Shown here in pieces: positions 32,301 through 41,300 of a stretch of 64,000 bases of DNA. Each line of letters opens with the position of its first letter. Position 1 is the first letter of the stretch. The stretch is from Azorinus chamasolen (Eukaryota > Mollusca > Bivalvia > Cardiida > Solecurtidae): NCBI GenBank assembly GCA_963576725.1, contig OY755241.1, positions 52,765,955-52,829,954 of the forward strand. The letters are read 5' to 3'. Both the position numbers and the translations under genes were made by a program. The notes beneath the pieces were generated by a model. That model had not been told where the DNA came from, did no database searches, and saw nothing but the letters and a program-made list of their open reading frames with translations.

Positions 32301-35300
32301 AGTAACGCCCTTACAAGTTGATATCCATAACAGAGTTATATCATATTGGTCGAGAATAATTGATAATCTAAGGTCTGACCAACCGAATAAACTGTCCACA
32401 AAAATATATCTTCTAATGTATACATATTATAGTAATGATAATATAAAATCTCAGTGGTTTGATAACCTTAAGTCTTTGTTATGTAATGGAGGATTTTCGG
32501 GTATATGGTATAGTCAACAATTTATAACTTCGAAATGGCTGACCAAATCATCATATATTAAATTTAAAGATATTTTTATCCAAAATTGGTATTCAACAAT
32601 AGACAAAACTTCAAACAATAACATGTACAAACATATCAAGAATGATTTTAAAATGGCACATTACATAAAATGTTTATCTACTTTTCATTGTAAACGCCTT
32701 ATGGCCTTCGTAACAAGAAACCATACTTTACCAATAGAGAAAGGGCGCTGGGAAAATATCCCGGCTGCTGACAGAAAATGTCCATACTGCAGAGACTTAG
32801 GCGACGAGTATCATTACATTCTCGTTTGTCCGATATTCACTACAGATCGTAAAAAATACGTGAGCAAATATTTTTATAGATATCCCAATATGATGAAGTT
32901 TATTAACCTTTTCCAAATAGAAAGTCAAGACGAACTTAAAAAACTCGCTATATTTTGTGACATCGTTATGAAACATTTTAAGCAAAATAAATAAACTCTA
33001 TTTGAAAAAAAACCCCACCTCTATTTGAACTACAAGCCAAGGTCATTGGGCTATACATTAGTTGCTTGATCAATTGACAGATAGTTAATTGAGCAATTAA
33101 TTTAATGTATTGGTTGTGATGCTTTGGAATTATGAACAGCTCCTAAAATGTATAAGGTAACTGACTATGGATTGATGGATTGATTACTTAATCCGCAACT
33201 AGATGTACTTATTATATATGTGCATTAATGTTTTATCTCTTCATAAAGTTCAATCTAAATTAAGCTGGGTGCTTAATATCATGCTTTGAATTTATTTATT
33301 CATAGCTCTTAAATTGTATAAATTGTATAATATTATACAGCACGCCAAATAAGGGGCGTAAACTGGACAAATCCAACATTTTCTCACTCATTTAAACACA
33401 TAATGCTATGGTGTAACTATTCATTAGAATCGTCTCAAAGAGACGAATCTGGTGTGTAGTAACACCATAGGGTTAATGCAGAAATAAAGATTTCAGTGTT
33501 TGAAATACTCCCCTTACTTTGAGCAACATATTTAAGACTAACAGATTGATTATGTGATCCTTTGTATAATTATCTGATGAGTCAATTGAATAGCTGATGG
33601 AATAGCTTTTCAAGATGGTCGTTTGAGAATGCTTTTAATTCTTGATTTTCTTTATAGTCCATGTATCTATGTCTCCTATTTTCGTTTCGTAGGAGAGTGA
33701 ACTTGGACCCTAATGAAGTTTGAAACAAATAATTACATATGCATTAGTTGTAATATTACTAATTGAAAAATTAGTTATATTTGGTGCTTTTAATATATTT
33801 GACTTTCTTTGAAAGTCATTGTTACAGTATGCTAGAGGTACCAGACGACCAACTTGTGCCAGTAGCATATCTGTCCCCGTAATACAGCCCGACACACAAC
33901 TGTATTGCTAGTTGTTATTGCAGCAATTATAGTGCTGTTACATTAGTAACAACGCTACAGCAGCAGTAATAATAGCTTGTGTTATGAATTAAATTACAAC
34001 TATTACAGAAAAGCAGAAATGTACATATCTAGGTAGCATTGATTTCTACATCTTGAAAATTATAGATGTCTTGGTCTATAACTTCAATAGTATAATTCAA
34101 TGTGTATGAGCAATGTTTAAATGTAAGATTCAACTCGGAATTACAAAACTAATAATGATTATTGCCCTAATGACTAATCATAAAAGATGACAATGAATAT
34201 ATCAAAGAAATATTGAGATAAATTCATATGAAAACTTGATAAATACATGTACACGTGAATATCAATCAAATACATTTTTACCGGTGTCTTAATCTTCCGG
34301 GATGTTGCCATACATTAGTAATTGTATGGCACCATATCGGAACATTCAGAACCAAGGTACCCTCCCTCATAACATAATTGAAATAGTTTAAGATAGAAAC
34401 AATAAGAAACAAACAGTTACCTCTAATACTTTAATGTCTCAATTCACTATTTTGTTAAATACACATGAAAAACGGCTCTTTAGACCCAAAAATCTAACAT
34501 TTACCTATTTGCATAAAATACGCAGTAACTTTGGAAAGTATATTTCCATTTTCATGCAATTCTCTTAATTATATAATATTTTACTGAAACTTGACCAAAT
34601 GGCCACCTGACCACTCACGGATCATGAGATCTCATGTTCTTAGAGCTGGTAATATGGCCATGCAATCTCTTACAATCTAACAAAACGCATACGCGAATAG
34701 CCGTTTTCCACGTGCATACTGGTTGTCATGTGACTATAATTATTATTATTATTTGTATGCTGATGTTTCCTGCATTGCAGGACTTATGCTTGAATAAATA
34801 AAAGTTGAAGTGTCTAATCTCAAATCTATTTGTTGGCAAGATACCAATTTATTTCGGCATATGTTGTAGAACCTAGCTGTTGGCAAGGACCATCTGTTGT
34901 AGAACCTAGCTGTTGGCAAGATCCATCTTTTGTAGAACCTAGCTATTTACAAGTGTCAATCAGGTCGTGATTGGCAGGACAAGAATCGAGTATTTTACAT
35001 GATACATAACAGATGGCTCTTGTCGGTCTATAGGTTATATGTCTGATATCTACTGGTTTTGATAGGTATGTCCATAGGTAGCAGAAACGGGCGTTCATCG
35101 AAACGACACACACAAAAAAACAGAATTAATTGCGATTTATCATGGACGAAGAGCAACAGATAAATGTATTCAAATACTCAAATCTCTTCGAGACGGCTCT
35201 AAAGAGTGGTCACAAGTCCACAATATATAGGTTTCGGTGGAGAAAAAAGTAGTTATTATTGGAAATGTTTTAATTTACGCATCTTATTTTAACCTCTCGT

Positions 35301-38300
35301 CGGAGTCTTCGATTTTTAACAGCTAAAATGTTAAATTCTAAAAGAAGTGAACAAGACAAATCAACAACTTAGTGCACTTAACATACAGTAGAACCTGTCC
35401 TAAGCGGATATTCATTTATTGAACATATGATTCTTAAAAAGCAGTTGGTTTACAGACCCATAGTAATACCTCTGTTTGATGACTGCTTAACCCTTCTCTT
35501 GCTGAATTTCATTTCTCCTTCTTTACCCATGCCCTGTTGTATAATTACATATATCTTCACTGTGTACATGTATATCGCTGTGCAATCACTGCTGTGGAGT
35601 GCACTGATTGTACAATCAATTTGTAAATAGTGCAGACCCTGATGAGACAGCTCCTGCAGGAGCTGTCTCATCTGGGTCTTCACTATTTACAGGTAGGTAT
35701 ATTGACGTGAATAGCAATCGAAGGGTTAAGACAGGTTCTACTGTATACTTGTCAACTGCTTAATTCTCAACAAAACAATACTTTGGATAACAAATGTTTG
35801 ACTTCCTGGTGTATTTAGTTTGTACCTCGCTTACCATAAACTGTAAACATTTGCAAACAAGTTTTATTCAGACGATACCCCGAGTAACTCTGACAATTGG
35901 CTGACACTTAATCAATAGTTTCTGAAAAAGCTTGAGGCATGACACTCAGTCAAAAGTTTCCCAAAACTTTGATTAAATCAGAATTTTTCAAAATTGCACA
36001 TTTGATCAGACATTTTAACCCTTCGCTTGCTGTTCACGTCAATATACCTACCTGTAAATAGTGAAGACCCAGATGAGACAGTTCCTGCAGGAGCTGTCTC
36101 ATCATGGTCTGCACTATATACAAGTTGACTGTGCAACCAGTGCAATCCACAGCAGTGATTGCACAGCGAAATACTTGTACACAGTGAAGATATATGTAAT
36201 TATACAACAGGGCATGGGTAAAGAAGGAGAAATGTGTTTTAAAATTCAGCAACAGAAGGGTCAAGAGCGGATCAGGGATTAGACTCTTACCTTTTCCAAA
36301 TGTTCCCGCCTTTACCAATACCAATTTTAACTCTAGTTGTGTTTACTTAATCAGAGGGCCATTGAAGGAGCTCTCTGATCAGGGTGCAACACCATTTGAT
36401 GTCAAAGAGTACACTAGCATATACTTCTTACATGGTAAAGGGATTGGTTCCACACTCCGATTTGCACGAGTCTACCGTAAATGACACAACAGTGCGTGGA
36501 ATAACACTTAAATAATGTCAGCTGATACTTACCGGAACGAAGACGGCTTCAAACTCTGTTGTTTGGATGTTTCCATCGCCTTGAAATAGAAAGTACAATG
36601 TTACAATCCTTAGAGTAATAAAACAACAATACAATGGTTGATAATGTGACTACATAATATGCATTAACATAGGAGTCTTGAAAAGCTTAATGCAAGACTA
36701 AGGTAGTGCTCTTGCAGGAATTGTTCTACATTCATGCGTTTCCTTATACAGTAGAAACCCCTCTAATGCGATCTCTTAATCAATAAGTATGGGTGTCTTT
36801 ATAAGCAGGTGGTTGCTTAATGCAGGACAAAAGTAATGCAAAAATCTCCTCTAGGAGCTTTCTGTGTTACTTTTGTCCTGCATTAAGCAACCACATGCAT
36901 CTAGCACCCAGAAATATATCTCTTTTAGGTGGGCGTATTAGCGGTGTTTTACTGTACTTGTGCTTTTATTCATGTTAGGAATGTTTATCTCTAGTCCCTG
37001 TGTGTTTGTTAATGTTTTCTTCTCGTGTATATGCGTGTGTCCCCTCGCTGACTAATCTACAACAACCGCGATGGCAAATACAGTGGTAAATTGCATGTAA
37101 ACAAAAAGACATTTAAGTGAAACAAACTGGATCAACCTATCGCTAGTGTACTCAATGATTGAGTTGCAAACAAAGTGACAGTGGAAAAGTAATAGAGGGT
37201 ACGGCAAAAACAAGTACAAAGATCCTCCGACGTCCTCCTTCCCTCCCGTTTCTGCAAGGGGCCTGGCTAGAATTCCATATATAAAATTCCATAGAAACTT
37301 TTAAAAGTCTTCTAAAAAACTTTTGGCCCATTTGGAATAGGTTTTGGTAGGAATAGTCGCTTGGAGACCCTTTATTAGCCCCCCCCACCCCACCACCACC
37401 GGTAAGCACTCGATTCTTGTCTGCCCGTTAGTCCGTCCGTCCGTTACGCTTAGTCCGTCTGTCACGCGTCGTGTCCGGGCCATATCTCCTCCAATGGTAG
37501 GCCAACTTTATTAGAACTTCACACATAGAACAAGCATGATGAGAAGTGTCATGCACAAGAGCCATATTCCTAGCATATCCTAGCATCAATATTTCTGGAG
37601 TTATTCCCCCTTTTTACATTTTCTTGTCCAGACAATAATTCATCTAGACTTGTTCAATTGATTTGAAACTTCACATGTGGAACAAGCATGATAAGAGAAA
37701 GTGTCATGCACAAAGGTCATAACTATAGCTATTTGTGGATCCCCTTTTTCATATTTCCACGGCCAAATTCATTATAACTTCACACATGGAACAAACATGA
37801 CGAGAGGACGTGTCATGCTCAAGAGTCATAACTGGATTCGGACACAACCACTGTACCTCGCCTTCAAAATAGAGGTGACCTCTGCTAGCAAGAGGAGAAC
37901 AATAATAAAACCTAAGTTGTTGGGTACCCAGTTGGCATAAAACTGCAACAGCCTTTTTAATATTAATTTGAGACCTCTAGATGCATAGTCAAACACGTAA
38001 CTTGGGCAATGGCGTCTCATCGGGATCCAAACTCTTTGACATCCTGATTACATGTTGGTAGACAAATACGGAACTAAACTGAATCGTGTATTTTCCGGAA
38101 TGAATATCTGCCCTGCTTGGAAGATAACAAGTCCGCATTCTGATGTTAACAATGTCTCTCGTGAACGTTATTTAAGAATTTATAACTGTATAAGTAATCG
38201 TGGACTGATTTGTTATACAGTAAAACCTCTCTATAACGACCACTAAATTGTGTTAATTAGTTGGTATTTTGGGCAGGTGGTTGCTTAAAGCAAGGTGAAA

Positions 38301-41300
38301 GTAAAACAGAACGCTCCTACTTTCATCTTGCATTAAGCATCCACCTGCCTTTAACACAAACTACTTGATGTAATTTAGTGGTCGTTATAGAGAGGTTTTT
38401 ATTGTAAATGCACATCAATATAAATGAATTGTTTGGCTTGACAGGAGCTTGCGATTCAGATCTTTATTATTACGTAAGCAAACAGATCTGGCTCTGATCT
38501 TGCAGCTCCTATAAAAGTTGTCTGATCTGGGTCTACTCCGTTTGCAAATATGTCTCAATCTCAAAGTCGTCCATATGAAGTAACGGTTAAAGTAATATGA
38601 GGGAAAGAGTCACAATAAGGTTGTGTTGCATACTATTAGTGTCCACCGAATGGAACCATTGGTCGAAGTCGCTTCTCTCCAGGTGGTGGTCGTTGTTCAC
38701 GTCAAACGTATCGTACAAGTAGTGCGACAAGAAGTAGAGATCCGGTACTACAGCACACACAAACTGCACGAACTCATGTCGATTCTCGAACTTGCCACCT
38801 GAAACAAAAACATGTGTGCCTCGTCTTAAACAATGCGGCCTGCGATCAGAGACTCTTTAATCGGTTATAGCAAGCCGTGACTAATGTTTAGATAATGCGG
38901 GTCCCTGATTGATTATAAAGGACAATAAAAGAGAAATTAAAAAAACCCAGTTCAGCAGAACTTGCATCATATCTCAATAGTTTATCAGCTGTCATTTGAC
39001 TGAATTTATAAGCAAAATTTGCAATAATATTATTTCAGAGAACTGACAAGCAATTTGATGCAGTTCAGAAGTCTGTAATGCAACATAGCGGATGAGCGAC
39101 ATATTGGAGTTGATTTTAGAAAGTTCTTTGATGATACCTTCGATTGAGATGTACCTCAATGATCATGGGGATTTATAGAAGTCTGGTCTGGAGTTACCCT
39201 GTTTGCATGTGTCCCATGTTTGAGATCATGGGAATGTTATGGGTTAACCATGTACAACACTTGTCTAAACACGAGGAAAACATCGGCGACCTTGATACTT
39301 TAACTCATTCTCTCCTACACTATTTTAGACCCAACCTCTTTGAATAAATCTACCGAAAAGGAGCATATACTAGAGAAAAGTAAACTTTTAGAATTGTGTA
39401 GTATTGAAACCACTGTGATAAATAGAGCATTTGCTCCTATGAAGCAAATGCTCTGTTTATCACAATGGTTTCAAGAAGTGACTTTTACATAGGCGCAATA
39501 ATGCGTCAGTAGGAGAGAATGGGTTATCAAGTTTCACAAGTTTCAATGATTATCCCTAAGTTATACCCAGTTCTTATAAATATTAAACGTTTCAACGCTG
39601 AAATATCACAGTGAAATAGCCCATCACTGCTTACCTATAGAATCCATTTAGTTTAGAATAGATTTAAAGTTGCGTCAGGAGTCTCCAAGACCGATGTTTA
39701 CATAAGGTTGGACGTCCGGTTTAGAGAGGTTTTACTCTATTTTATCTGGGTCTCAGTTGATTTCCAGCGCCAGTCTTTTCGCATTTATTACGTAAAATCT
39801 GATACAAATGCACTTTCACGCATTTGCAAACAGGCTAGACCCAAATCAGAGGGTTCTTGCGAAAGTCGTTTGATCAGAGTTTGCTGTATTTGCTCGTATA
39901 ACTACAGTAGAACCCCTCTAATGCGACCACTTAATGAATAAACATGGGTGTAATTATAAGCAGGTGGTTGCTTAATGGAGGGCAAAAGTAATGCAGAAAG
40001 CTCCTCTAGGTCCTGCATTAAGCTACCACCTGCATCTAGCACCCATAATTATACCTCTTTTAGGTGGTGGCATCAGTGGGGTTTTACTGAATATAGATCT
40101 GATTGTCTTGTACTCGTAAAATCACCTTGTCGATATTCACAATTTCTTACAGGAATAAAGAAAGTATTAACCCTTCGCTTGCTGAATTTTAAAACACATT
40201 TCTCCTTCTTTACCCATGCCCTGTTGTATAATTACATATCTCTTCACTGTGTATAAGTATTTCACTGTACAATCACTGCTGTGGAGTGCACTGGTTGCAC
40301 GATCAACTTGTAAATAGTGCAGACCCTGATGAGACAGCTCCTGTCTCATCTGGGTCTTCACTATTTACAGGTAGGTATATTGACGTGAATAGCACGCGAA
40401 TGGTTAAACGGTTGTAGTTTTACCATGTGTGTGGTAATTATCGAAGATTAGATCTATTTCTGCCAGGGTCAATAGCCCGTCGTTGTTTTGGTCCAATTTT
40501 TGCATTACATCTAGGGATGTCTTGTCATACGGCACCAGAGAGCTGAGATCCAGGCTTGAAAAATACATTGAAACCTTTATAAAGCAACCATCAAAACGTG
40601 GTATAATTTTAATTATAACATAACTCGTGGTAACACTATCATTTATTTTTTGATATTCACGGGCATATATTCACTAGTGAATAACATTCGAAAGATCGAA
40701 CTGTATTCATACGCGCTGTCAAAACAAACAAACTGGCGGATGGTGACCTACATGTACCTGTCAACGATTGAGTCACGATAGATGGCAAAGGATTGTTGGC
40801 ACTTGCGCCTTAATTTCGATAAAATAATACAAATTACAATCGCTGTCAGTAATTATATACAAAATGTATGCCCAAAAAGACCTACCAGCTACTCTGACCC
40901 ATACAATCCATTCTACATAGAAAATGCCTCCATAACTTTACATTTTCTTCACCGCATGTCCTTTTGTTTATGCAGATTTCTACTCATAAAAATATCTCGT
41001 CAATCAACAACTATAGTCATCTGAATCCAGCACAGCACAAACATATTTCAAATATGCTATACTCAGCTGATCGCGAAAATCTTCCTCCTGTTCCAACACA
41101 TTTTATGCAGCAGTTCGTACTGAATCTTTTGTCCATTTCAAACATTTTTACTGAACTTGAATCGAGATTTTTGTAATCTCGGTGGAAATGTCCATGTCCA
41201 TGTCCATGTGTATACAACACTAACGAAGGGCTTATATAATACCAACACGAAGGCGCATTTTGAATCCCACTGACAGTGAGTGTCGGCGACTGTATGTGGG

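Larger units (their letters stand above)
27645..34800 (+). mobile_element. APE-type LINE (non-LTR retrotransposon), near full length
   Basis: ORF1 (27,711-29,474), ORF2 (29,475-32,994) and a long 3' part ending TTGAATAAATAAAAG. It interrupts the 45-bp array of gene C's last intron, in the opposite orientation to the gene. The 5' UTR is absent or very short, so the copy may be slightly 5'-truncated. I could not identify a target-site duplication. ORF2 damage shows that this copy cannot move itself. Confidence 0.85.

Noticed and set aside
32281..32994. A separate 237-aa gene after the LINE
   Set aside because: It is the C-terminal part of ORF2, in the same frame as 31,840-32,190 and separated only by the TAG at 32,191.
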